From: Pseudomonas asplenii
Lineage (GTDB): Bacteria; Pseudomonadota; Gammaproteobacteria; Pseudomonadales; Pseudomonadaceae
DNA length: 64,000 nt
Assembly (NCBI RefSeq): GCF_900105475.1
Contig: NZ_LT629777.1
Coordinates: forward strand, 4,464,001 to 4,528,000
Reading direction: 5' to 3'
In this document: positions 8,843 through 17,382 of the stretch, piece after piece
How positions within the stretch are numbered: the first letter of the stretch is position 1
Layout of the letters: every line of letters begins with the position of its first letter
Notes under the pieces: generated by a model
Database searches by the model: none
What the model was told of the DNA's origin: nothing
What the model saw: the letters and a program-made list of their open reading frames with translations, nothing else
Made by a program: the position numbers and the translations under genes

Positions 8843-10009
8843 ATGGAAATCCACGCCTTATTGAAACTCCTTGCCGCCCAGGACGGCTCGGATCTTTACC
8901 TGTCGACCGGCGCACCGCCCTGTGCCAAGTTCAATGGCGTGCTCAAGCCGCTGGGCACCGACGCACTCAAGGCCGGCGAGGTGGCGCTGATTGCCGACGG
9001 TATCATGGACGCCGAACAGCGCCAGCAGTTCGAACGCGAGCTGGAAATGAACCTGGCGTTGTCATTGCCGGGCGTCGGGCGCTTCCGGGTGAATATTTTC
9101 AAGCAACGCAACGAAGTCTCCATCGTCGCCCGCAATATCAAGCTGGAGATCCCTCGTTTCGAAGACCTCAAGCTGCCGCCGATCCTGCTCGACACCATCA
9201 TGGAAAAGCGCGGCCTGGTGCTCTTCGTCGGTGCTACCGGCTCGGGCAAGTCGACCTCCCTGGCGGCGCTGATCGACTACCGCAACCGGCACAGCAGTGG
9301 CCATATCATCACCATCGAGGACCCGGTGGAGTATATCCATCGGCACAAGAAGTCGATCATCAACCAGCGTGAAGTGGGGGTCGACACCCGCAGTTTCCAT
9401 GCGGCGCTGAAAAATACCCTGCGCCAGGCCCCGGACGTGATCCTGATCGGCGAGATCCGCGACCGCGAAACCATGGAGCACGCCCTGGCCTTCGCCGACA
9501 CTGGCCACCTGGCGATTTCGACCCTGCACGCCAACAACGCCAACCAGGCGCTGGACCGGATCATCAACTTTTTCCCGGAAGACCGCCGTCCGCAGTTGCT
9601 CAACGACCTGGGCAACAACCTGCAGGCCTTCGTCTCCCAACGGCTGGTCCGTACCACCGATGGCAAGCGCCGGGCGGCGGTCGAGGTGATGCTGGGGACG
9701 CCGACCGTTCGCGACTTCATCAAGCGCAACGAGTTCTCTGAACTCAAGGGCATCATGGAGAAGTCCGAAGTCAGCGGCATGCTGACGTTCGATACGGCGC
9801 TGTTCAACCTGGTGGTGGAGGGCGCGATCGACGAGGACGAGGCACTGAAGAATGCCGACTCGGTGAACAACCTGCGTCTGCGGCTGAAATTGCACCAGGA
9901 CGGCGCGGCGATCCAGCAGAAAACCCCACCGGCCCCTCCCGTGGCGGCACAGGAGCTGGATACCAAGGATTGGGGCCTGGTCGACGACATCGATACACCG
10001 GCTCAGTGA
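8843..10009 (+). CDS. Orphan PilT/PilU family type IV pilus retraction ATPase
   Basis: 388 residues. The N-terminal PilT_N region carries GSDLYLSTGAPP; the RecA-like core has Walker A GATGSGKS at 130-137, the Asp box IITIEDPVEYIH, Walker B DVILIGEIRDRETM and the His box HLAISTLHANNANQALDR. PilU-like features are KRGLVLFVGATG and the C-terminal tail after LRLRLK. These hexameric ATPases depolymerise type IVa pili at the inner membrane. Canonical pilT and pilU of Pseudomonas are adjacent to each other; here no pilus gene is nearby, so this is probably an additional paralogue. It is divergent from the histidine kinase. Confidence 0.9.
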   Translation: MEIHALLKLLAAQDGSDLYLSTGAPPCAKFNGVLKPLGTDALKAGEVALIADGIMDAEQRQQFERELEMNLALSLPGVGRFRVNIFKQRNEVSIVARNIKLEIPRFEDLKLPPILLDTIMEKRGLVLFVGATGSGKSTSLAALIDYRNRHSSGHIITIEDPVEYIHRHKKSIINQREVGVDTRSFHAALKNTLRQAPDVILIGEIRDRETMEHALAFADTGHLAISTLHANNANQALDRIINFFPEDRRPQLLNDLGNNLQAFVSQRLVRTTDGKRRAAVEVMLGTPTVRDFIKRNEFSELKGIMEKSEVSGMLTFDTALFNLVVEGAIDEDEALKNADSVNNLRLRLKLHQDGAAIQQKTPPAPPVAAQELDTKDWGLVDDIDTPAQ

Positions 10010-10100
10010 CCGGCTGACTGTTCAGGCGCCTTGCACCACGGCCGGGCCGGTCTGCTGTCGGCAATGACCGTTCAAGGCGCTGTTTGTCGTCTTTGGGTCT

Positions 10101-11039
10101 TCAAACCACCTGGTGACGGTAAGGCAGGTCCGGCCCGACGCGACCGCAGGTGATGGCGGCGGCGCTGACGGCGAAGTTCAGCATGGCCTCGATCTGCACT
10201 TTCTCCAGACGTTCCAGGCAGTCTACCGAGTCCAGTTGCTGCTCGGTCAGCCAGGCGATCAGTGCGGCCTGGAAGGTGTCGCCGGCGCCGACGGTATCGG
10301 CGGTACGCACTTCGCGGGCCGGTACCGACCAATGTCCATGATGTCGGCTGTAGACGCTGGCGCCCTGGCTGCCACGGGTCAGGAACACCAGTTGGCAGCG
10401 CTGCTCCAGCCATTGCCGGGCGATGTCCTGTGGCTCGCGATCAGGGTAGAGCAACCCCAGGTCCTCGTCGCTGACCTTGATCATGTCGGCGTGTGCGGCC
10501 AGTTCCGCGATGCGCTGGCGCCACAAGCCGATATCCGGTTGCGGGTTGAGCCGCACGTTGGGGTCGAGGGTGATCAGTCTGCGGCCACTTTCCCGGCGGA
10601 CCAGAGCCAGCAGGGTATCGGCGATCGGTTGCACCACCAGCGAGTAGGAGCCGACATGCAGGCCACGGACTTCGTCGCCCAGCGTGGGCAGGTGTTCGGG
10701 CTGCAACTGGCGGTCGGCGCAGCCTTCACCCCGGAAGCTGTAATGGGGCGAGCCGTCGGCACCCACGGCGACCATCGCCAGGGTGGTGGGGGCGTCGAAG
10801 TCCAGCAGGTAATCGGCGCGCACGCCTTCCTCGCCCAGAACCTGGCGCAGACGCCGGCCCAGATAGTCGTTGGACAGCCCGGCCAGCAACGCCGAGTCGA
10901 TTCCCAGGCGGCGCAGGCCCACCGCGACATTGAACGGCGAGCCGCCGGCAATCGCCTTGAAGTTCACCTTCGATGCTTGCCCGCTCGCGTCAGGCTCGCT
11001 GAAGAAATCGAACAGTGCTTCACCACAGACCAGATACAT
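10101..11039 (-). CDS. mtlZ: Fructokinase, PfkB family (mannitol operon)
   Basis: 312 residues. CGEALFDFFS opens the fold, GGSPFNVAVGLRRLG binds the sugar, and TVGAGDTFQAALIAWL is the catalytic signature with GAGD. It phosphorylates fructose made from mannitol by MtlD. It is the last gene of the mtlEFGKDYZ order known from P. fluorescens and begins 6 nt after the mtlY stop. The sequence is full length for bacterial fructokinases. Confidence 0.93.
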   Translation of the reverse strand: MYLVCGEALFDFFSEPDASGQASKVNFKAIAGGSPFNVAVGLRRLGIDSALLAGLSNDYLGRRLRQVLGEEGVRADYLLDFDAPTTLAMVAVGADGSPHYSFRGEGCADRQLQPEHLPTLGDEVRGLHVGSYSLVVQPIADTLLALVRRESGRRLITLDPNVRLNPQPDIGLWRQRIAELAAHADMIKVSDEDLGLLYPDREPQDIARQWLEQRCQLVFLTRGSQGASVYSRHHGHWSVPAREVRTADTVGAGDTFQAALIAWLTEQQLDSVDCLERLEKVQIEAMLNFAVSAAAITCGRVGPDLPYRHQVV

Positions 11040-11045
11040 GGATGC

Positions 11046-12536
11046 TCACTCTTGAAGGGCCGCGACCTGTTGGCGGTAGCGGTGATAAATCGGTTGATAG
11101 GCGCTGACATTGGCCGGGATCGGCCGGGTTTCGCTGCCCGTATCGAGGCTGACGCAACGCTCGCACAGTTCGGCCAGGTCGTGAAGCCCGCCGGACTCGC
11201 ACCAGGCCGCCTGGATCGCCGCGCCGAGGGCGGCGGCCTCGCTCTGTTCGGTGCAGATCACCGAAGTATCCATGATATCGGCGACCATCTGCCGCCATAC
11301 CGGGCTCTTCGCGCCGCCGCCGATCAGGCGGATGCTCTGGCTGTGCAGGCCGTTGCCCCGTAGCAGGTCGAGTCCATAGCGCAGGCCGAAGGTGGTGCCC
11401 TCGACCACGGCACGACACAGGTTGGCCGGGTTCAGGTTGTTCAGGGTCAGTCCCAGCAGGCTGCCACTGGCCTGGGGCAGGGGTGGAACCCGTTCGCCGT
11501 TGAGAAAGGGTAGCATGCTGACGCCGTCGGCGCCGATCGGCGCTTGCGCCACCGCCGCATTGAACTCGTCGAGTCCGAGCTTGAACAGTTCGCGCACGGC
11601 GCCAGTGGCATTGGTCAGGTTCATGGTGCAGATCAGTGGCAGCCAGCCACCGCTGGAAGAGCAGAACGCCGCGACCGAGGCATCCGGGCTGATCAGTGGC
11701 TGCTCGGCATAGGCATAGACGGTGCCTGAAGAACCGAGGCTCATGGTAATCACGCCCGGCTGGATATTGCCGGTGCCGATGGCGCCCATCATGTTGTCGC
11801 CGCCGCCGCTGGCCACTACCGCTTGGACATTGATACCCAACTGCCGGGCGATCTCGGGTCGTATCCGGCCGACCGGCTGGTGGGCCTCTAGCAGTTCCGG
11901 TAGGGCGGCCTGGAGACGGCCGCTGGGGTCGATGTGGTGCAGCAGCGGCAGGTCCCAGGTGCGCTGGCGCACATCGAAGTAACCGCTGCCCGAGGCATCG
12001 CCGTACTCCGCACAGGCGCGACCGGTCAGCCAGTGGTTGAGGTAGTCGTGGGGCAACAGGACATGGGCGATGCGGGCGAACAGATCCGGGTGGTTTTCTC
12101 GGGTCCAGAGCAGCTTGGACACGGTGTAGCCGGGGGCAATCACCAGGCCGAGGCGTTCGAGCGAGCCCTGTTCGCCGCCCAGGTGGTCCAGCAATCGCTG
12201 GTTCTGGGCGGTGCTTTCGGTGTCGCACCAGAGTTTGGCCGGGCGCAGAACCTGGCCCTGTGCGTCGAGCAGCACCAGCCCGTGCTGCTGGCCGGAAACA
12301 CCGAGGCCGAGGATGGCCTGGCCGTCGACTTGCGCAGCGTGCAAGGCCTGGCGGGTGGCCTGGATGAAAGCCTCCAGCCATTGCCCGGTGTCCTGCTCGC
12401 GGCGGCCGTTGGCGCCGCTGATCAGCTCATGGGGAGCGGAGCCCTGACCCAGCACCTGGCCGCTGACGCTGTCGAGGACAAGCGCCTTGGTACCTTGGGT
12501 GCCGCAGTCGATGCCGAGGTAGAGTTTCTGGTTCAT
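11046..12536 (-). CDS. mtlY: Xylulokinase, FGGY family (mannitol/arabitol operon)
   Basis: 496 residues. The N-terminal phosphate loop is LYLGIDCGTQGTKALVLD; the C-terminal lobe carries RLIGGGAKSPVWRQMVADI, as in XylB. It phosphorylates D-xylulose, the product of D-arabitol oxidation by the broad-specificity polyol dehydrogenase upstream, so the operon serves D-arabitol as well as mannitol and sorbitol. It is separated from mtlD by 179 nt containing a REP pair, which may lower or stabilise the distal message. Confidence 0.95.
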   Translation of the reverse strand: MNQKLYLGIDCGTQGTKALVLDSVSGQVLGQGSAPHELISGANGRREQDTGQWLEAFIQATRQALHAAQVDGQAILGLGVSGQQHGLVLLDAQGQVLRPAKLWCDTESTAQNQRLLDHLGGEQGSLERLGLVIAPGYTVSKLLWTRENHPDLFARIAHVLLPHDYLNHWLTGRACAEYGDASGSGYFDVRQRTWDLPLLHHIDPSGRLQAALPELLEAHQPVGRIRPEIARQLGINVQAVVASGGGDNMMGAIGTGNIQPGVITMSLGSSGTVYAYAEQPLISPDASVAAFCSSSGGWLPLICTMNLTNATGAVRELFKLGLDEFNAAVAQAPIGADGVSMLPFLNGERVPPLPQASGSLLGLTLNNLNPANLCRAVVEGTTFGLRYGLDLLRGNGLHSQSIRLIGGGAKSPVWRQMVADIMDTSVICTEQSEAAALGAAIQAAWCESGGLHDLAELCERCVSLDTGSETRPIPANVSAYQPIYHRYRQQVAALQE

Positions 12537-12589
12537 GGTAGTGCCTGGCGGTTGGGGCTGGATCGTACGGTTATCGTTTCAACACAATC

Positions 12590-12664
12590 CTGTAGGAGCA
12601 GGGCTCGCCCGCGAATGCGCCCGTGAGATCGCTGAAGCTTCGCGGGCAAGCCCTGCTCCTACAA
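12590..12664. repeat. REP pair (inverted) between mtlD and mtlY
   Basis: Two Pseudomonas REP units in opposite orientation: TGTAGGAGCAGGGCTCGCCC at the left and TTCGCGGGCAAGCCCTGCTC at the right, separated by about 25 nt. Each unit is itself an imperfect hairpin, and the pair can fold into one long stem. Confidence 0.85.
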
Positions 12665-12715
12665 AAGGTCCGCCTGGAAGCATTGAGCAAACACAAGCAA
12701 GTCGTATCGCATGGC

Positions 12716-14194
12716 TCAGATCCGCGCCAGCAGGCGCTCCAGGGTTTTGCTCACACCGACGTCCCGCAGGCTGTTGTAGGCGTTCTCGAAGGCGCTGATA
12801 AAGGCTGCGGATTTGGGAATCGCCGTGCCGAAGATTTCTTCCACGCCGAGCAGGCGTTGCACGATCAGGCTGTCATCGCTGACCAGCGCCTGGCAGAACT
12901 CGGCCCGCGGGTCGGGAATACGGTAGCGTACGCCGTTCTCGTCGACGCCCTTGAGGTACAGCGCCCAGGCCGCCACCACCAGCGCTGCGCGCTCGGTCTC
13001 GCGGCCATCGGCGATCAGCCGGTTGACGGTGGGCACGGTGAACTTGGGGAATTTCGACGAGCCGTCGGAACAGACCCGCTCCAACTGGTCGGCAATCGCC
13101 TGGTTGGAGAAGCGCTCGACCAGGGTGTTCTTGTACACGGTCAGGTCGATGCCCGGCACCGGCGCCAGTTGCGGGGTCACGTCCAGGTCCATGTAGGCAC
13201 GCATGTAGGCGACGAACAGCGGGTCGTTCATGGTCTCGTGGACGAAGCGATAGCCCTTGAGGAAACCCAGGTAGGTGAGGGCCAGGTGGCTGCCGTTGAG
13301 CAGCTTGATCTTCATTTCCTCGTAGGGCGTGACGTCGTCGGTGAACTGGACACCGACCTTTTCCCAGGCCGGTCGGCCATTGACGAACTTGTCTTCCAGC
13401 ACCCACTGCACAAAAGGCTCGCAGACCACCGGCCAGGCATCGTCGATAGCGTGTTCATCGTGCAGTTGCAGGCGGTGGGCGGAACTGGTCATGGGCGTGA
13501 TGCGATCGACCATGGCGTTGGGGAAGCTGACGTGGGCGGCGATCCAGTCATGCAGCTCGGCGTCGCGTAGCGCGGCGAAGGCCAGCAGGGCCTTGCGGGT
13601 CACGGCGCCGTTGTGCGGCAGGTTATCGCAGGACATCAGGGTGAAGGCCGGGATGCCGTTGGCCCGGCGCTTGGCGAGGGCCGCGCAGAGAAAGCCGAAG
13701 ACCGTCTGCGGGGCGTCGGAATGGTTCAGGTCGTGCTGGATCTGTGGCAGGTGGGCCATGAACTCGCCGTTGCTGTCGTCGATGCAGTAGCCGCCCTCGG
13801 TGATGGTCAGCGAAACGATACGGATCTCGGCCGAGGCCAGCTTGTCGATCAGCGCCTGGGCATCGTCCTGGGCCAGCAGCATGCCGCTGATGGCGGCGAT
13901 GACGCGGGTCTCGGTGTCATCGCCGTCACCCAACTCGTAGAGGGTGTAGAGGTAGTCCTGGGCCGCCAGGGCGTCACGCACCGCCTGGTCCTCAGGGCGC
14001 AGACCGACGCCGCAGATGCTCCAGTCATGGCCTTCGCCGAGGTTCATCAGGGCATCGGTGTAGTAGGCCTGGTGGGCGCGATGGAAACCACCGACGCCGA
14101 TGTGGGCGATGCCTTGCCGGGTATTGGCCGCTGCGTACTGGGGCAGGGCGATGTCTGCGGACAGGTTGTGCAGGTTCTGTTTGTTCAGGTTCAT
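12716..14194 (-). CDS. mtlD: Mannitol 2-dehydrogenase (polyol dehydrogenase)
   Basis: 492 residues, long-chain secondary-alcohol dehydrogenase. The nucleotide-binding segment GIAHIGVGGFHRAHQAYY is at about 28-45. The catalytic motif KIKLLNGSH places Lys295, Asn300 and His303 exactly as numbered in the studied P. fluorescens enzyme. It oxidises D-mannitol to D-fructose with NAD+; family members also accept D-arabitol and D-sorbitol. The reading frame stays open upstream of the ATG at 14194, but that ATG gives the family N terminus MNLNKQN. It starts 20 nt downstream of the mtlK stop. Confidence 0.97.
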   Translation of the reverse strand: MNLNKQNLHNLSADIALPQYAAANTRQGIAHIGVGGFHRAHQAYYTDALMNLGEGHDWSICGVGLRPEDQAVRDALAAQDYLYTLYELGDGDDTETRVIAAISGMLLAQDDAQALIDKLASAEIRIVSLTITEGGYCIDDSNGEFMAHLPQIQHDLNHSDAPQTVFGFLCAALAKRRANGIPAFTLMSCDNLPHNGAVTRKALLAFAALRDAELHDWIAAHVSFPNAMVDRITPMTSSAHRLQLHDEHAIDDAWPVVCEPFVQWVLEDKFVNGRPAWEKVGVQFTDDVTPYEEMKIKLLNGSHLALTYLGFLKGYRFVHETMNDPLFVAYMRAYMDLDVTPQLAPVPGIDLTVYKNTLVERFSNQAIADQLERVCSDGSSKFPKFTVPTVNRLIADGRETERAALVVAAWALYLKGVDENGVRYRIPDPRAEFCQALVSDDSLIVQRLLGVEEIFGTAIPKSAAFISAFENAYNSLRDVGVSKTLERLLARI

Positions 14195-14213
14195 GGTGTC
14201 GGGGTCTCGGCAA

Positions 14214-15317
14214 TCAGGCTGCGGCCTGCAGTGCGCGGGGCACTGCAATGCCGTCGGCATCGAAGAGGTGGCAATGGCGGCTGTCCAGGTGCAGCTCGAG
14301 TGTTTCGCCGTACTGGCTGGCCAGGTCGCCACGGATGCGCATGGTCAGCGCTTCTGCGGAATGGGTGCGGACGTGGCAGTAGGTATCGCTACCCAGGCGT
14401 TCGCCGACATCGGCGGTGACCCGCAGCACGCAGTCACCGGGCTTGGCGATCTCCAAGTGTTCCGGGCGAATGCCCAGGGTCACCGGGCTACCGACACTGA
14501 GGCTGGCGCCACTCTGTGCCAGGCTGATGCGCGTACCGGCGTCCAGTTCTACCTCGCAGCCCTGGCCGTCGACACGGCTGACTTTGCCCTTGAGAAAGCC
14601 CATCTTCGGGGTACCGAGAAAGCCGGCGACGAACAGGTTGGCCGGCGAGTGGTACAGCTCCAGCGGCGCACCGACCTGCTCGACGCGCCCGCCGTTGAGC
14701 ACCACCACCTTATCGGCCAGGGTCATGGCTTCGACCTGGTCGTGAGTCACGTAGATCATGGTCGCCTGCAATTCCTTGTGCAGGCGTGCCAGTTCCAGGC
14801 GCATCTGCACCCGCAGGGCGGCGTCGAGGTTGGACAGCGGTTCGTCGAACAGGAAGATCTTCGGGTTGCGCACGATCGCCCGGCCGATGGCGACCCGTTG
14901 GCGCTGGCCGCCGGAGAGCTGCTTGGGCTTGCGTTCCAGCAAGGGGCCGAGTTCAAGGATGCGCGCGGCCTCGTTGACCTTGCGCTCGACCTCGGCCTTG
15001 GCCACCCCGGCCAGGTCCAGGGCGAAGGACATGTTCTTGCGCACGCTCATGTGCGGGTACAGGGCGTAGGTCTGGAATACCATTGCCAGGTCGCGCTTGG
15101 CCGGGCTGACTTCGGTGATGTCGCGGCCATCGAGTTCGATGGTTCCGGAGGTGACTTCCTCCAGGCCGGCGATCAGCCGCAGCAGGGTCGACTTGCCACA
15201 ACCGGACGGGCCGACGAAGACCACGAACTCGCGGTCGCGTACTTCCAGGTCGATCCCCTTGATGATGGAGAAACCTTCGAAGCCCTTTTGCAGATGCTTG
15301 ATTTTCAGATTGGCCAT
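14214..15317 (-). CDS. mtlK: Polyol ABC transporter ATP-binding protein
   Basis: 367 residues, MalK/UgpC type. Walker A GPSGCGKS is at 36-43, the signature LSGGQRQRVAIGRAI and Walker B IFLFDEPLSNLDAALR follow, and a C-terminal TOBE/OB-fold extends from about residue 240. I chose the ATG giving MANLKIKHLQKGF; the frame upstream is open but not conserved-looking. It drives the MtlF-MtlG channel. The tail region could bind regulators, as in MalK, but this is inference. Confidence 0.96.
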   Translation of the reverse strand: MANLKIKHLQKGFEGFSIIKGIDLEVRDREFVVFVGPSGCGKSTLLRLIAGLEEVTSGTIELDGRDITEVSPAKRDLAMVFQTYALYPHMSVRKNMSFALDLAGVAKAEVERKVNEAARILELGPLLERKPKQLSGGQRQRVAIGRAIVRNPKIFLFDEPLSNLDAALRVQMRLELARLHKELQATMIYVTHDQVEAMTLADKVVVLNGGRVEQVGAPLELYHSPANLFVAGFLGTPKMGFLKGKVSRVDGQGCEVELDAGTRISLAQSGASLSVGSPVTLGIRPEHLEIAKPGDCVLRVTADVGERLGSDTYCHVRTHSAEALTMRIRGDLASQYGETLELHLDSRHCHLFDADGIAVPRALQAAA

Positions 15318-15462
15318 GCTGTGGCTCCTCTTGAATAGATGTTTGCCGCGTGTTCCCGGATGTTCTTGGCCCTGTAGGAGCCGGGGGGCTGCCGAAGGCG
15401 GCCATCCAGCGAGCCTGGCGGTGACAGGTGGCCAGCAAGCCGGCGCCCGCAAGGGGTGCTGT

Positions 15463-16299
15463 TCATTTCACGGCGCCGAAGGACAAGCCGCGTACCAGCT
15501 GTTTCTGGCTGATCCAGCCAAAGATCAGGATCGGCGCGCAGGCCAGGGTCGATACGGCGGACAACTTGGCCCAGAACAGCCCCTCGGGACTGGAGTAGGA
15601 GGCGATCAGTGCGGTCAGTGGCGCGGCGTTGGAGGAGGTCAGGTTCAGTGACCAGAACGCCTCGTTCCAGCACAGGATCAGCGACAGCAGCAGGGTCGAG
15701 GCGAGGCCGCCCTTGCTGATCGGCAGCAGCACCCGCAGCATTTCCTGCAACAGCGTGGCGCCGTCGAGGCGGGCGGCTTCTAGGATGTCCCGGGGAATGT
15801 CCTTGAAGTAGGTGTACACCATCCAGACCACGATCGGCAGGTTGATCAGGGTGTAGATCACGATCAGCACGAGGCGTGTATCGAGCAGGTTGAAGGACTT
15901 GGCCAGCAGGTAGATCGGCATCAGCACGCCCACCGGCGGCAGCATCTTGGTCGAGAGCATCCACAACAGGGTGCGCTTGGTCCGCTGGGTTTCGTAGAAC
16001 GCCATGGAGTAGGCCGCCGGCACCGCGATCAGCAGGCACAGGGCGGTGGCGCTGAAGGAAATCACCACCGAGTTCCAGGCGAAACGCAGGTAGTCGCTGC
16101 GCTCCTGGATATGCAGGTAGTTCTCCAGGGTCGGGCTGAAGATGAACTGCGGCGGCGTCGCAAAGGCGTCGATTTCGCTCTTGAAACTGGTCAGCACCAT
16201 CCAGAAGATCGGGAAGAAGATCAGCAGGGCAAGGGCCCAGGCCAGGATGCCGAGCAGCACGCTCTGCAGGCGGCGCGATTGTTTGAGGGTCAGAGTCAT
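15463..16299 (-). CDS. mtlG: Polyol ABC transporter permease (MalG type)
   Basis: 278 residues with six predicted membrane helices. The first is WALALLIFFPIFWMVLTSF; the EAA loop is EAARLDGATLLQEMLRVLLP near residue 190. The RGLSFGAVK end is typical of MalG-type subunits. It begins 10 nt after the mtlF stop. A 145-nt spacer with a degenerate REP half (TGTAGGAGCCGGGGGG near 15373) separates it from mtlK. Confidence 0.95.
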   Translation of the reverse strand: MTLTLKQSRRLQSVLLGILAWALALLIFFPIFWMVLTSFKSEIDAFATPPQFIFSPTLENYLHIQERSDYLRFAWNSVVISFSATALCLLIAVPAAYSMAFYETQRTKRTLLWMLSTKMLPPVGVLMPIYLLAKSFNLLDTRLVLIVIYTLINLPIVVWMVYTYFKDIPRDILEAARLDGATLLQEMLRVLLPISKGGLASTLLLSLILCWNEAFWSLNLTSSNAAPLTALIASYSSPEGLFWAKLSAVSTLACAPILIFGWISQKQLVRGLSFGAVK

Positions 16300-16309
16300 G
16301 GCGCGGGCC

Positions 16310-17236
16310 TCAAGGCTTGTCTGTCAGGTTTTTGCCGAGCATCCGCACCAGGATGATCGCGGCGATATTGGCAATGACCACGGCGATCAGCCCGCCGGCG
16401 GAGGCCATGCCGACATCGAACTGCACCAGCGCCTGGTTGTAGATCAGGTAGGCGAGGTTGGTCGAGGCATAGCCGGGGCCGCCGTTGGTGGTGGTAAAGA
16501 TCTCGGCGAACACCGACAGCAGAAAGATGGTTTCGATCATCACCACCACGGCGATGGGCCGGGCCAGGTGCGGCAGGGTCAGGTGCCAGAAGATCGCGAC
16601 GGCGCCGGCACCGTCCAGGCGTGCGGCTTCCTTCTGTTCCTGATCGAGCGATTGCATGGCGGTCATCAGGATCAGGATGGCGAAGGGCAGCCACTGCCAG
16701 GAGACGATGATGATGATCGATAGCAACGGGTAGTGCGCCAGCCAGTCCACCGGCTCGGCGCCGAACAGCCGCCAGAGCGCAGCAAGCACGCCTGAGACCG
16801 GATGGAACAGCAGGTTTTTCCAGATCAGCGCACCGACGGTGGGCATGATGAAGAACGGCGAGATCAGCAGCACCCGGACGATACCCCGGCCAAGGAACTC
16901 GCTGGCTTCCAGCAGGGCCGAGATCAGTACGCCGAATACCACGCTGATCAGCAGCACACTGCCCACCAGCAACAGGGTATTGGCGGCGCCGGGCAGGAAG
17001 CCCGAGTCCGTCAGGAAGTAACTGAAGTTCTCCAGGCCGACGTACTGGTTTTCGCCGGGATAGAGCAGGTTGTAGCGGATCAGCGAGAAGTACAGGGTCA
17101 TGCCCAGCGGTACGATCATCCAGAGCAGCAACAGGGCGACCGAGGGGCTGACCAGAAACCAGCCGGGGTTGCGCAGACGGCTTTTGCGCAGCGGCTGGGG
17201 AATGTCCATATGGGCTTTTGCAGAGGTGCTATTCAT
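16310..17236 (-). CDS. mtlF: Polyol ABC transporter permease (MalF type)
   Basis: About 308 residues from the ATG at 17236; an in-frame TTG three codons upstream (17245) is an alternative start. Six hydrophobic segments begin with FLVSPSVALLLLWMIVPLG, and the EAA loop reads EAARLDGAGAVAIFWHLTLP. It partners MtlG in the inner membrane. No strong Shine-Dalgarno is visible, which fits lower expression than the binding protein. An REP pair occupies the gap before it. Confidence 0.93.
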   Translation of the reverse strand: MNSTSAKAHMDIPQPLRKSRLRNPGWFLVSPSVALLLLWMIVPLGMTLYFSLIRYNLLYPGENQYVGLENFSYFLTDSGFLPGAANTLLLVGSVLLISVVFGVLISALLEASEFLGRGIVRVLLISPFFIMPTVGALIWKNLLFHPVSGVLAALWRLFGAEPVDWLAHYPLLSIIIIVSWQWLPFAILILMTAMQSLDQEQKEAARLDGAGAVAIFWHLTLPHLARPIAVVVMIETIFLLSVFAEIFTTTNGGPGYASTNLAYLIYNQALVQFDVGMASAGGLIAVVIANIAAIILVRMLGKNLTDKP

Positions 17237-17276
17237 GGTGTTCAAAACCGCTTGGAGGCAGGGAGCAGGTCTTGCC

Positions 17277-17374
17277 GCAGGAGCAGGGCTTGCCCGCGAA
17301 GGGGGCGACTCGGTGTTCCCGGCATAGCGTGTTGCCTGGGCCGAGGTCTTCGCGGGTAAGTCCTGCTACTGCAG
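17277..17374. repeat. REP pair between mtlE and mtlF
   Basis: A left unit (GCAGGAGCAGGGCTTGCCCG, 17277 onward) and an inverted right unit (CTTCGCGGGTAAGTCCTGCT, 17348 onward) flank about 47 nt. Placed directly after the binding-protein gene, such structures commonly block 3' decay and raise binding-protein mRNA over permease mRNA. Confidence 0.82.
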
Positions 17375-17382
17375 GTCAGCGT

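Noticed and set aside
12536..12716. CRISPR-like or IS end in the mtlD-mtlY gap
   Set aside because: Only two inverted REP units, no direct repeats with spacers and no transposase.
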